The position numbers and the translations under genes were made by a program. Under the pieces are notes generated by a model that was not told the DNA's origin, searched no databases, and was given only the letters and a program-made list of their open reading frames with translations. From an uncultured Eubacterium sp. (GTDB lineage: Bacteria; Bacillota; Clostridia; Lachnospirales; Lachnospiraceae), in assembly GCA_910589665.1 (NCBI GenBank), contig CAJUTR010000001.1, forward strand, positions 200,629-264,628: a stretch of DNA of 64,000 nucleotides, given 5' to 3'. Of this stretch, positions 35,676-43,254 are shown one piece after another. How positions within the stretch are numbered: the stretch's first letter is position 1; each line of letters starts with the position of its first letter.

Positions 35676-35705
35676 TGTATAAAAATTGAAAAACTGTTCA
35701 TACTA
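35676..35705 (+). promoter_or_regulatory. Candidate sigma-G/F promoter of the bofC-like gene
   Basis: TGTATA (35676-35681), 17 bases, CATACTA (35699-35705). This fits the Bacillus sigma-G pattern (GHATR at -35, CATNHTA at -10). An overlapping sigma-A-like TTGTCA-16-TATAAA (35656-35683) is also possible. Confidence 0.5.
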
Positions 35706-35733
35706 TGGGTAGAATCTTTTTGGAGGAGATCAT

Positions 35734-36327
35734 ATGAAAAAGAAATACCTGTTTATGAGCAGTTTTTTTGTCATTGGAACGATATTTACGCTCGTGTTTT
35801 TTTGGAGCTATAAAGTATATGACAGCGGTTCCGAGGAAGTTCCGGTAAAAGAGAAGGCGAATACGGTAGATACCGTGACGGAGCTCCGGGCAAACGCGTC
35901 GATGAAATATGTCATAGAAACGTATGATGGTACGACAGGAGTCGTTACAAGCGAAGAGGAGACGGTACCGGAAGAATTGGCGGGTCTGACCAGGGAAGAA
36001 CTGGAATCATTTTTTTCGCAATACAATAAGTCGGCGGCAGAGGGCGGCATCGCAGACGGACCAGACAGTAAGGAGCTGATTTCCTTTTCCAAAGACAGGA
36101 TCGTAGTCCGTGAGACATACGCGGGCGCCGAGGAGGAAGAGGGGTTCTTTTTGAAAGAGGAAGAGGGGGAAGTTGTCATTTTTCAGAAAGACCAGGTGAC
36201 TCCCTATGAAAATACAGGCATTCAGGCAGGCGTACTTCCTGAGGACGAGCAGGAGAAGCTGCGGGAAGGTTTTTTTGTGCAGGACGAGAAGGAATTGTAC
36301 TCGATCCTCGAGAATTTATCTAGTTAA
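35734..36327 (+). CDS. BofC C-terminal-domain-like sporulation protein
   Basis: 197 residues with one N-terminal membrane segment (about 5-28) and an outside domain. The pattern EELAGLTREELESFFSQY..., ISFSKDRIVVRETY, and LPEDEQEKLREGFFVQDEKE recalls BofC C-terminal-domain proteins. In Bacillus, BofC is made in the forespore and restrains SpoIVB-triggered pro-sigma-K processing. A forespore-type promoter candidate lies directly upstream, which agrees. Similarity is modest, so the exact role is inferred. Confidence 0.65.
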   Translation: MKKKYLFMSSFFVIGTIFTLVFFWSYKVYDSGSEEVPVKEKANTVDTVTELRANASMKYVIETYDGTTGVVTSEEETVPEELAGLTREELESFFSQYNKSAAEGGIADGPDSKELISFSKDRIVVRETYAGAEEEEGFFLKEEEGEVVIFQKDQVTPYENTGIQAGVLPEDEQEKLREGFFVQDEKELYSILENLSS

Positions 36328-36360
36328 ATCGGGAGAAGTATGCTATACTGATTGAGAATG

Positions 36361-36384
36361 GCTGCTTACGCAGCGGAAATGAGG
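36361..36384 (+). other. Leader hairpin abutting ribosome-binding site
   Basis: GCTGC-TTAC-GCAGC followed by GGAAATGAGG. This GC-rich stem plus (G/C)GAAATGAGG end resembles the 3' end of the pseudoknot leaders, without the pseudoknot. Confidence 0.45.
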
Positions 36385-36388
36385 AATG

Positions 36389-37570
36389 ATGGAAAAATTT
36401 CATGAGGTTGTGATCGTCGGCGCTGGCGCGTCGGGGTTACTGTGCGGCTATTTTCTCGGAAAAGCGGGAATGGATGCCGTTATTTTAGAAAAGCATGCGT
36501 CGGCGGGGCGGAAACTATTGGCGACAGGGAATGGCAGGTGCAATTTTACAAACCGTCATATGAGCGAACAGTGCTTTTACGGGGACAGGGAATTTGTCAG
36601 GAGTATTTTGTCACAGGTGGATGCAGAAAAAGTGATCGGGATCTTTGAGGAGATCGGCATGTTCCACAGAGAGCGGGATGGCTATTGTTACCCATATAGT
36701 GGACAGGCGTCGGCGCCGGTCTCGCTTTTGACAGAAGCGTGTGAGGATAATGGTATTTTATTTCATTTTGATACGGAAGTCAGAAAGGTGATACATAAGG
36801 ATGGAGAATACGTGATCCATTGTAGCAGGGGGGAGAGATACCGCTGCCGGACGTTGGTGCTGGCGGCGGGAGGAAAAGCGGGAAAAAGCGTGGGCGGGAG
36901 CGGCAGCGGCTATAAGCTGTGCCGCAGTCTTTCCCATCGCGTGACAAGCCTATATCCGGGCCTGACGGGGCTTCGGGCCGGGGGAGGGGAATGGGGTACG
37001 CTTGCTGGGGTGCGTCTGCAGGGCCAGGTGTCGCTTTTCTTGGATGGGCGGCTGGCCGGGCAGGAGAGTGGAGAGATCCAAATGGTAAAAGATGGCATAT
37101 CCGGTATACCAGTATTCCAACTCTGCCGGCTGGCGGCGGAGGGACTGGACGAAGGAAAAACGGTCACTTGTGAGTTAGACTTGTGCCCTGCCATGAGTTC
37201 CGGGCAGTTGGACGACTGGCTGTCCCATCACGGTGTGGGCAGACTTTCTGGGATCGTTCACGTGAAACTGGCACAAGTTTTAAGAAAGAAAGCTGGTCAT
37301 TCGCAGAAAGCGATGATCCATATGCTGAAACAGTATGAGGTTTTAATTTTGGATACGTTTGGATTTGAGCGCGCGCAAGTTACGGCGGGCGGTGTCATCA
37401 CGGATGAGATTGATGCGGAGACGATGCAGTCAAAATTGCATGAGCGGCTGTTTATTTTGGGAGAGCTGCTCGATGTCGATGGGATATGCGGCGGATACAA
37501 TTTACATTTTGCCTGGAGTACGGCCTGTCGGTGCGCAAAGAAGATAACGGAATTAGGAAAGGATACATGA
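36389..37570 (+). CDS. FAD-dependent oxidoreductase, HI0933/BaiN family
   Basis: 393 residues. Seen: dinucleotide-binding VVIVGAGASGLLCGYFLG (about 7-24), KHASAGRKLLATGNGRCNFTN typical of the HI0933 family, VLAAGGKAGKSVGGSGSGY and the C-terminal GGVITDEIDAETMQSK plus LFILGELLDVDGICGGYN. The family includes BaiN-like bile-acid or other reductases, but most members have unknown substrates. ATG 36386 or 36389 are both possible. A second, different flavoprotein gene starts 1 base after the stop, so the pair is co-expressed. Confidence 0.88.
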   Translation: MEKFHEVVIVGAGASGLLCGYFLGKAGMDAVILEKHASAGRKLLATGNGRCNFTNRHMSEQCFYGDREFVRSILSQVDAEKVIGIFEEIGMFHRERDGYCYPYSGQASAPVSLLTEACEDNGILFHFDTEVRKVIHKDGEYVIHCSRGERYRCRTLVLAAGGKAGKSVGGSGSGYKLCRSLSHRVTSLYPGLTGLRAGGGEWGTLAGVRLQGQVSLFLDGRLAGQESGEIQMVKDGISGIPVFQLCRLAAEGLDEGKTVTCELDLCPAMSSGQLDDWLSHHGVGRLSGIVHVKLAQVLRKKAGHSQKAMIHMLKQYEVLILDTFGFERAQVTAGGVITDEIDAETMQSKLHERLFILGELLDVDGICGGYNLHFAWSTACRCAKKITELGKDT

Positions 37571-37571
37571 G

Positions 37572-39338
37572 ATGCTGCAGTATCGTCAGTGTAAGATTCA
37601 ATATAGAGAGCTTAACGCGGAGCAGGAACTGGACTGTCTCCGCAAAAAGATAGCCGTACAGCTTCATTTGCCGGAACAGGATATAAAAGGACTGCGGATC
37701 GAGAGAAAAAGCCTCGACGCTAGAAAAAAGCCAGAACTGTTTTGGAATTATACGGTCTTATTCCGATGTGGCAATGAGAATGGAGTGATGAGAAAAAACA
37801 GGAAAAATAAAAATCTTTCTGTTTTTACGCCGCCGCCAGATCTGTCTGATGTGATATGCAGGGTGAGGAAGGATAGAGTCAGCACTCAGAAAGCTTCCGG
37901 TGCGGAGGAGCTAGCACATGCGGAAACAGGAGGAGACAAACCGGGCGGCAGGGTGTTGATCGTCGGAGCCGGGCCGGCGGGGTTGATGTGCGGTTATTTT
38001 CTTGCCCAGTGCGGGTTACGACCGGTGATCATCGAGCGCGGAGGCCCGATGTGGGAACGGGTCGACAGGGTATCGCGGTTTTGGAAAGAGGGAACGCTGG
38101 ACGCGGATACGAACGTGTCGTTCGGAGAGGGGGGTGCGGGTACCTTTTCGGATGGAAAATTGAATACGGGTGTGAAAGATCGGTCGGGAAAGAAACCGTT
38201 TATACTGGATACCTTTATCGCGCATGGCGCGCCGGAGGACATCCGGTATGCGGCGAAACCGCACATTGGAACGGACCGGCTGCGGCGGGTGATCCAGTCG
38301 ATGCGTGAGGAAATAGAAGCGCTGGGTGGAACTTATCTGTTCCATCATACTTTTGTAGGGTTTCGAGAGAAGGAAATGCCGGCTGGTAAATCAGTTGATG
38401 GATTTCAGGAAGATCAGTCCCACGCCTCGGTCCATACAGGTAAAAAACGCCGGCTGACAGGTATTTATGTGCAGGATGAGAAGGGGAATGAAACATTACT
38501 GGCATGTGATACGTGCGTGCTGGCGATCGGGCACAGCGCACGGGATACGTTTGAGCGGTTACGGGAAGAACGGATTGCCATGCAGCAGAAGCCATTTGCC
38601 GTGGGCGTTCGTGTGGAGCACCCCCAGAAAAAGATCAATGAGATCCAGTACGGCACAGGGGACGAAAGCCTTCCGGCCGCGGATTATAAGCTTACGGGAA
38701 CGACAGGAGATGGCAGGGGCGTTTATAGTTTCTGCATGTGTCCGGGCGGATATGTGGTGAATGCTTCGACGGAAGAAGGCATGACGGTGGTGAATGGGAT
38801 GAGTGACCGCGCACGGGACTCCGGGCAGGCGAATAGTGCAGTCATTGTCACCGTGTCGGAACAGGATTTTAAAAGCGGGGACGTACTTGCCGGCGTGGAA
38901 TTCCAAAGGGAACTGGAGCGGCGGACATTTCGGGTGGGAAATGGAAAGATTCCTGTTCAGCGGTTTGCGGATTTTGCGGAGGGTATTCGTTCGGAACGGG
39001 CGGAAGCAAAAAGCCATATGCCGTGTACGAAGGGGGAGGCTGTACTTGCCGATGTGAGGAGCATACTGCCCGGATTTATCTCGGATGGTATTGTAGAAGG
39101 AATGAGGCAGTTTGGTAAAAAGATGCCCGGGTTTGACGATGGGGATGTTTGGGTAATCGGGACCGAAACCCGCACGTCTTCTCCCGTGCGGATCGTGCGG
39201 GACCGGCAGCTGGTCTCGGAGAGTCTGGACGGATTGTACCCTTGCGGGGAGGGCGCTGGATACGCTGGTGGGATCATGTCGGCCGCGATGGACGGTCTGC
39301 GTGTGGCGCTCCGGATCATAGAGGGCGATCTGGATTAG
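37572..39338 (+). CDS. FAD-dependent dehydrogenase (COG2509-type)
   Basis: 588 residues. A small N-terminal alpha/beta domain (about 1-75, ELNAEQELDCLRKKIAV) precedes the flavin domain, with GxGxxG in VLIVGAGPAGLMCGY (about 127-141). Family hallmarks follow: TNVSFGEGGAGTFSDGKL, AIGHSARDTFE, VGVRVEHPQ and GAGYAGGIMSAAMDG. Substrate unknown across this widespread clostridial family. It sits 1 base after another flavoprotein gene and just before proB. Confidence 0.9.
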   Translation: MLQYRQCKIQYRELNAEQELDCLRKKIAVQLHLPEQDIKGLRIERKSLDARKKPELFWNYTVLFRCGNENGVMRKNRKNKNLSVFTPPPDLSDVICRVRKDRVSTQKASGAEELAHAETGGDKPGGRVLIVGAGPAGLMCGYFLAQCGLRPVIIERGGPMWERVDRVSRFWKEGTLDADTNVSFGEGGAGTFSDGKLNTGVKDRSGKKPFILDTFIAHGAPEDIRYAAKPHIGTDRLRRVIQSMREEIEALGGTYLFHHTFVGFREKEMPAGKSVDGFQEDQSHASVHTGKKRRLTGIYVQDEKGNETLLACDTCVLAIGHSARDTFERLREERIAMQQKPFAVGVRVEHPQKKINEIQYGTGDESLPAADYKLTGTTGDGRGVYSFCMCPGGYVVNASTEEGMTVVNGMSDRARDSGQANSAVIVTVSEQDFKSGDVLAGVEFQRELERRTFRVGNGKIPVQRFADFAEGIRSERAEAKSHMPCTKGEAVLADVRSILPGFISDGIVEGMRQFGKKMPGFDDGDVWVIGTETRTSSPVRIVRDRQLVSESLDGLYPCGEGAGYAGGIMSAAMDGLRVALRIIEGDLD

Positions 39339-39385
39339 GACGGCGCAGGAAAAGTGAACGCATTATGGAGGTAAGAGAGAAAAAT

Positions 39386-40216
39386 ATGAGAACTACGTTT
39401 AAGGATAAACAACGCATTGTATTTAAAGTAGGGACGTCGACGATCATCCACGAGGAGACAGGAGGGCTTGATCTGGTCAAGCTGGAGAAATTTGTCCGCA
39501 TCCTGACGGATCTACATAACAGAGGAAAGGACATTATCGTCGTTTCGTCCGGAGCCATCGGTGTCGGAAGAAAGTCGATCGGTCTGAAAGAAAAGCCGGA
39601 TACCATTTCGCTCAAACAGGCATGCGCGGCGATTGGCCAGAGCCGGCTCATGACCGTGTACCAAAAGCTGTTTTCAGAGTATAATCAGTACACGGCGCAG
39701 ATCCTTATGACAAAGTTCACGATCATGGACGACAGAAGCCGGCACAACGCCCGCAGTACGTTTGACGAACTTTTGAAACTAGGTGCGATCCCGATCGTGA
39801 ATGAAAACGACTCTGTGGCGACGGATGAAATCGAATTTGGTGATAACGATACGCTCTCAGCGATCGTGGCGGCGATCGCAAAAGCGGATCTGCTCGTTTT
39901 ACTGAGCGACATCGACGGATTGTATACCGATGATCCGAATGTCAATCCGGGCGCGGAGTTTATCTCTTATGTGGAGAGTATCAGCGACGAGATGATCGAG
40001 ATGGCGAAAGGGTCGTCTACGTCGTATGGTACGGGCGGCATGAGCGCTAAAATATATGCGGCGGGTATCGCGAATGACGCGGGAACGGATATGGCGATCA
40101 TCAACGGGGAAAATATGGAGAATGTCAATCTTCTCATGGAAGGGGAGCCGATCGGAACGGTTTTTAAGGCTCATAAGACGAGACATTTTCATTTGAAGGA
40201 GTATTTGGAACGGTAA
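39386..40216 (+). CDS. proB: Glutamate 5-kinase (no PUA domain)
   Basis: First step of proline synthesis: phosphorylates glutamate. 276 residues, covering only the amino-acid-kinase domain; the C-terminal PUA domain of E. coli ProB (367 residues) is absent, as in many Clostridia. Seen: FKVGTSTI, VVSSGAIGVGRK, NENDSVATDEIEFGDND, LLSDIDGLYTDDP and GTGGMSAKIYAA. The start at 39386 follows GGAGGT; an in-frame ATG at 39365 is less likely. proA lies 1.7 kb downstream, separated by two small genes and a pseudogene. Confidence 0.95.
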   Translation: MRTTFKDKQRIVFKVGTSTIIHEETGGLDLVKLEKFVRILTDLHNRGKDIIVVSSGAIGVGRKSIGLKEKPDTISLKQACAAIGQSRLMTVYQKLFSEYNQYTAQILMTKFTIMDDRSRHNARSTFDELLKLGAIPIVNENDSVATDEIEFGDNDTLSAIVAAIAKADLLVLLSDIDGLYTDDPNVNPGAEFISYVESISDEMIEMAKGSSTSYGTGGMSAKIYAAGIANDAGTDMAIINGENMENVNLLMEGEPIGTVFKAHKTRHFHLKEYLER

Positions 40217-40233
40217 GGAGGCAGAATCAGAAA

Positions 40234-40443
40234 ATGGATGAACAGAAGATCAAACGGATCAATGAGTTATATAAAAAGAAAAAAGAGGGAACGATAACGG
40301 CGGAGGAAAGGAAGGAACAGGCATTATTACGCGCGGAATATGTCGATTCCGTCCGTCAGAACTTACGCTCGACACTGGCTAACGTTTCGATCCAGGAGGC
40401 GGACGGGACGATCTCGCCGCTGACGAAAAAGAATAAACAGTAA
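40234..40443 (+). CDS. DUF896 (YnzC-like) protein
   Basis: 69 residues, helical and charged: KIKRINELYKKKKEGTITAE, EERKEQALLRAEYVDSVRQN is the family hallmark. YnzC/YneB relatives of Bacillus are small helical-hairpin proteins; one is in the SOS operon but no function is firmly set. Lies 17 bases after proB and 14 before the next gene, so in the same transcript. Confidence 0.92.
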   Translation: MDEQKIKRINELYKKKKEGTITAEERKEQALLRAEYVDSVRQNLRSTLANVSIQEADGTISPLTKKNKQ

Positions 40444-40457
40444 GGTCGGGAGAAAAG

Positions 40458-41039
40458 ATGGGAAAACAGGAGACGCGCCTTCGCGCACTCACGATTCGAA
40501 ACGGTTTGGAACAGGAGTATCGGTCAGAGTGTTCCAGGCGGATCGTGGAACGGATTTTGCGGTCGGAATGGTTTCAAAAGGCGGAGATTGTATTGTCGTA
40601 TGCGTCCTTCCGCTCTGAGGTGGAAACGGATGGACTGAATCAGGAAGTTTTGCGGCAGGGAAAACAGCTCTATCTGCCGAAAACATATGCCGAGACAGGG
40701 CAGATGTGCTTTTTTCATGTGGAAGATCCAGGAGCGTTGCAAAAGGGGTATCAGGGGATTTATGAGCCGGAAGAAACCGTACAAGCGGAGCGGATGTTTA
40801 GTGATGACAGCACATATAACAAAGATGATGTGATGATGATCATGCCCGGGGTGGCGTTTGACGGAAGAGGAAACAGGATGGGATATGGCGGCGGCTATTA
40901 TGACAGGTATCTGGCGCGGTATGGGGAGAAGATCATGTGTGTGCTTGCCGCGTTTGAGGAACAGGAGATGACGGAAATCCCAGTGGAGAAATGGGATGTG
41001 CGTCCAGCGCGTATTGTCACACAGAATGGGGTGAGGTAG
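40458..41039 (+). CDS. 5-formyltetrahydrofolate cyclo-ligase
   Basis: ATP-dependent conversion of 5-formyl-THF to methenyl-THF. 193 residues. Seen: N-terminal basic ATP-site region (KQETRLRALTIRNGL), ADIVLSYASFRSEVET-like segment, and the signature MPGVAFDGRGNRMGYGGGYYDRYL near residue 130-155. Normal length. Last gene before the pseudogene stretch. Confidence 0.94.
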   Translation: MGKQETRLRALTIRNGLEQEYRSECSRRIVERILRSEWFQKAEIVLSYASFRSEVETDGLNQEVLRQGKQLYLPKTYAETGQMCFFHVEDPGALQKGYQGIYEPEETVQAERMFSDDSTYNKDDVMMIMPGVAFDGRGNRMGYGGGYYDRYLARYGEKIMCVLAAFEEQEMTEIPVEKWDVRPARIVTQNGVR

Positions 41040-41156
41040 GGGATGATTTGTATTTGCAATTTTATCATGGAAATGTTAAAATGTGTTCAGTTAATCGAGT
41101 AGTCCTCTTGAAACGACTTTGATAAACCGCCATAGCGGAAAAACGAGAGTTGGGAT

Positions 41157-41883
41157 GCGTGTGATTCCTCTACTCTATTTGATTCTCTCTCGATCGCGCA
41201 GTCTGTCGGTTATCGAAAGCATTTGAACCGGTACCCGGTCATTTCTGTTACGTTCCATGAACTGCCGCAGTATTGCCGGACGTATGAGCAGTACATAGAG
41301 CGAGTTGAGCAAAGGTTGATCGAAGATTAAAAAAAGAGTTTCCAGATGCGGAAATTGATGGGACAGAGACACTTTGGGATATTTTGACAGATCTTTATAT
41401 ACGAGATCCCTCGGTGAGGTTTATTTTTGCATTTGATGAGAGGGATTTTATCTTTCATCAGGATTTTGTTTCCGAAGGAGATAGGAAAGAATTTATCATG
41501 TTTTTAAGCAACCTGCTGAAAGATAAACCATATCTGCAGTTTGCCTATATGACAGGGATCCTTCCGATTGCAAAGTATTCAAGCGGTTCCGAGTTAAATA
41601 TGTTTGTTGAGTTTACGATGGCGAAATCACCGGCGTTCAGTGACTATTTTGGATTTACGGAGGCAGAGGTAACGAAGTTGTATGAGCGGTATTTGGTAAG
41701 TTGCGAGCATCCAGCCATCACGCAGGAAGAATTGAAGGGGTGGTATAATTCGCATATAACAGTGAAGAGGAATTTCATAAAAGGGTAGGAAGAAACGCGA
41801 AAGAGAAACAAAAAGTCCTCGCAGTTGGTATTAGCTATGATAAAAAGACAAAAAAGCATAGCAGCAAAATAGAAATGCTATAA
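41157..41883 (+). pseudogene. Wrecked AAA-ATPase/PD-(D/E)XK nuclease-like gene (DUF1703 type)
   Basis: Three pieces of one family in order. Frame 1 (41157-41330) reads CDSSTLFDSLSIAQ and HLNRYPVISV. Frame 2 (about 41331-41788) reads FIFAFDERDFIFHQDF and FAYMTGILPIAKYSSGSELN. A last piece (41815-41883) reads VLAVGISYDKKTKKHS to a stop. The Walker A region and most of the nuclease domain are deleted, and frame 1 shifts at a run of seven A. Intact relatives are multicopy proteins of Lachnospiraceae and Bacteroidetes with an N-terminal ATPase. A promoter-like TTGCAA-17-TAAAAT lies at 41054-41082. This fills the 890-base gap before proA. Confidence 0.85.
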
Positions 41884-41932
41884 AAAATCAAGAAACATAT
41901 CGTTATCGGAGAAAAAAGGAGGAGTCCAGATC

Positions 41933-43177
41933 ATGACATTAGAGGAAATGGGACGGTCTGCCCGGTCAGCCGCGGCGGCCATGAACCGCTTGCCGGTTGT
42001 AAAAAAGAATGAGGGGCTGCTGTTTGTGGCAGAGGAACTCGTCCGGTGCGCCGGCGACATATTAGAAAAAAACAACATAGATCTTGACCAGGCGAAAACA
42101 GCCGGGATGAAGGAATCTCTCATTGACCGTCTGCGGCTGACGGACGACCGGATCCGGTCGATGGCGGAAGGTCTGAAACAGGTTGTGGGATTGGAAGATC
42201 CGGTCGGGGAAGTTCTTTCAATGAAGACACTGCCAAACGGACTTCAGGTGGGGCAGCGCCGTGTGCCGATCGGCGTAATCGGTATTATTTATGAGTCGCG
42301 TCCGAATGTGACGGCCGATGCGTTCGCCCTTTGTTTTAAGACGGGAAATGCGGTTATCCTGCGGGGCGGCAGTGACGCGATCCACTCGAATACCGCGATC
42401 GTGGAAGTGATCCGCCAGGCGCTGGCTAAGATCGGACTGCCAGAGGATGCGATCCAGCTTGTGGCCGATACATCCAGAGAGACGGCAAAACAGCTCATGA
42501 GGATGAATGAATATATCGATGTGCTGATCCCGCGCGGTGGGGCTGGTCTGATCAAGACTGTAGTAGAAAAAAGTACGGTGCCAGTCATTGAGACGGGGAC
42601 GGGGAACTGCCACGTCTATGTGGATGAATCTGCCGATCTGGATATGGCTGTCCGCATCATTGTCAACGCGAAGATACAGCGTCTCGGCGTCTGCAATGCG
42701 TGTGAGTCGCTCGTCATCCATGAGGCAGCGGCAGAGCAGGCGGTTCCCGTGATCTGCCAGGCGTTGTATGAACACGGTGTCGAGATCCGGGGGGATGAGC
42801 GCGCGCGAACATACGATGCTGGTATAGTTCCTGCGTCAGAGGAGGATTTTGGCACGGAGTATTTGGATAAGATCATTTCCGTGAAGATCGTGGACAGCAT
42901 CGACGAGGCGATCGCGCATATCAACCGTTATAACACAGGGCATTCCGAGTCGATCGTGACGAGCTGTTATGACAATTCGATGAAGTTTTTGAATGAAATC
43001 GACGCGGCCGCCGTTTATGTGAACGCCTCTACTCGTTTTACGGACGGGTTTGAGTTTGGATTTGGGGCAGAGATCGGGATCAGTACGCAAAAACTACACG
43101 CCAGGGGGCCGATGGGACTTTTGGCACTGACAAGTACCAAATATATCATTTTGGGTAACGGGCAGATCCGGGAATAG
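41933..43177 (+). CDS. proA: Glutamate-5-semialdehyde dehydrogenase
   Basis: Reduces glutamyl-5-phosphate with NADPH, the second step of proline synthesis. 414 residues. Seen: VPIGVIGIIYESRPNVTADA, GGSDAIHSN, LIPRGGAGLI, TGTGNCHVYVD, catalytic Cys in GVCNACESL and NASTRFTDGFEFGFGAEIGIST. ATG with AGGAGG upstream. The AAA-nuclease remnant lies between it and proB, so an insertion there may have split a proBA arrangement. Confidence 0.96.
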   Translation: MTLEEMGRSARSAAAAMNRLPVVKKNEGLLFVAEELVRCAGDILEKNNIDLDQAKTAGMKESLIDRLRLTDDRIRSMAEGLKQVVGLEDPVGEVLSMKTLPNGLQVGQRRVPIGVIGIIYESRPNVTADAFALCFKTGNAVILRGGSDAIHSNTAIVEVIRQALAKIGLPEDAIQLVADTSRETAKQLMRMNEYIDVLIPRGGAGLIKTVVEKSTVPVIETGTGNCHVYVDESADLDMAVRIIVNAKIQRLGVCNACESLVIHEAAAEQAVPVICQALYEHGVEIRGDERARTYDAGIVPASEEDFGTEYLDKIISVKIVDSIDEAIAHINRYNTGHSESIVTSCYDNSMKFLNEIDAAAVYVNASTRFTDGFEFGFGAEIGISTQKLHARGPMGLLALTSTKYIILGNGQIRE

Positions 43178-43219
43178 AAAATGAATGTCAAATAATAGTT
43201 AAGAAAATAGAGAAAAAGG

Positions 43220-43240
43220 CGCCTGATACAGGCGGCGCAG
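43220..43240 (+). other. Leader hairpin abutting the alaS ribosome-binding site
   Basis: CGCCTG-ATA-CAGGCG (43220-43234) followed by GCGCAGAAATGGAG. Its end matches the 3' end of the pseudoknot leaders (GCGCAGAAATGAGG). No T-box is seen before this tRNA synthetase gene. Confidence 0.45.
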
Positions 43241-43254
43241 AAATGGAGATAGCA

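Noticed and set aside
43190..43254. T-box before alaS
   Set aside because: The gap is under 80 bases and has only a short hairpin, with no specifier loop or GGTGG-T-box sequence.
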